A stretch of DNA of 64,000 bases. Origin: Pelagibius marinus. Lineage in GTDB: Bacteria > Pseudomonadota > Alphaproteobacteria > Kiloniellales > Kiloniellaceae. The stretch is from the NCBI RefSeq assembly GCF_014925385.1, contig NZ_JACSDK010000009.1, positions 124,001 through 188,000 on the forward strand, read 5' to 3'. Position numbers and translations under genes: made by a program. Shown here in pieces: positions 63,803 to 64,000 of this stretch; position 1 is the first letter of the stretch; each line of letters opens with the position of its first letter. The notes under the pieces are model-generated. The model did no database searches. It saw only the letters and a program-made list of their open reading frames with translations, and had not been told where the DNA came from.

Positions 63803-64000
63803 TCAAACCTCTTCGATCACCATGAAGTCCGCCTTGGCGCCGTCGCAGTTCGGGCAGGTCCAGTGCTCGGGCAGCTTGGCAAAGGGCGTGCCCGCCGGCA
63901 CCTGCCAGTAGTCGTCGCCTTCGGCCGGGTCGTAGACGTGCCAGCAGATCTTGCATTCCAGCCTGCTGTCGGCCTTCAGCTTGGCGGCGTCGCCGCCGTA
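63803..64000 (-). CDS. hupI: Rubredoxin of the hydrogenase cluster (HupI), 5' part outside window
   Basis: The frame is open at the right edge and ends at TGA 63803-63805, giving the last 65 residues. The two rubredoxin iron knuckles are seen: LECKICWHVYDP (first pair) and WTCPNCDGAKADF (second pair). It ends FMVIEEV. The rubredoxin HupI usually precedes hupJ/hybE and protects or supplies electrons during uptake-hydrogenase assembly. Its presence implies that hupSL and the rest of the cluster lie further right. Confidence 0.92.
   Translation of the reverse strand, partial: YGGDAAKLKADSRLECKICWHVYDPAEGDDYWQVPAGTPFAKLPEHWTCPNCDGAKADFMVIEEV

Overview
The window is high-GC DNA (most codons end in G or C) from a Gram-negative bacterium, most likely an alphaproteobacterium of the Rhodospirillales type. 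The grounds are the hup/hyp gene order, the H2-sensing set hupT-hupU-hupV-hupR, the mer genes and Pot/Dpp-type transporters. The family-level assignment is a guess. I see no rRNA, tRNA, CRISPR array, phage or transposase gene. Genes are densely packed and many starts and stops overlap by 1-4 bases.

Region 1 (1-15.7 kb) is housekeeping: the end of a TrkH-type K+ transporter, argE, a membrane-anchored EF-hand coiled-coil protein, murI, a lipoprotein, the argD-argF-hslO run, two TraB/GumN-family proteins (one with its active-site motifs erased), two ABC-2 permeases, recX, a TPR protein, a membrane/ferredoxin/adenylate cyclase fusion, a DUF1289 protein and a PilZ protein.

Region 2 (16-29.9 kb) holds a PAS histidine kinase with a degenerate receiver, then a peptide ABC operon on the minus strand (dppA-dppB-dppCD fusion-dppF-gntR). 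A DUF1028 gene is divergent from this operon across a pair of AT-rich palindromes. A divergent class A penicillin-binding protein and an ornithine cyclodeaminase-family gene follow.

Region 3 (30-31.5 kb) is a small mercury operon: merR, then merT, merP and a GDCC protein, with a textbook 19-bp-spacer MerR promoter. There is no merA here.

Region 4 (31.5-43.5 kb) is the most unusual part. A LysR regulator with twin operators and a nested palindromic repeat precede a nine-gene plus-strand operon: a PotBCDA-type ABC transporter, class III aminotransferase, BKACE (DUF849), GNAT, acetylpolyamine amidohydrolase and FAD oxidoreductase. A convergent ketoglutarate-semialdehyde-type dehydrogenase follows. 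I infer a catabolic route for an imported amine or beta-amino acid in which an amine is acetylated and later deacetylated.

Region 5 (43.6-64 kb) is hydrogen metabolism on the minus strand. A group 3b, NAD(P)-linked type [NiFe]-hydrogenase operon with its own protease lies at 43.6-48.6 kb. Divergent ald and lrp genes separate it from a long run read from the right edge: hupI (rubredoxin, partial), hupJ/hybE, hupK, hypA, hypB, hypC, hypD, hypE, hupR, hupT, hupU, hupV, hypF. HupU and HupV form the H2 sensor, HupT and HupR the two-component relay, and the Hyp proteins build the NiFe site. The structural genes of a regulated uptake hydrogenase (hupSL) are not in the window and probably lie beyond its right edge.
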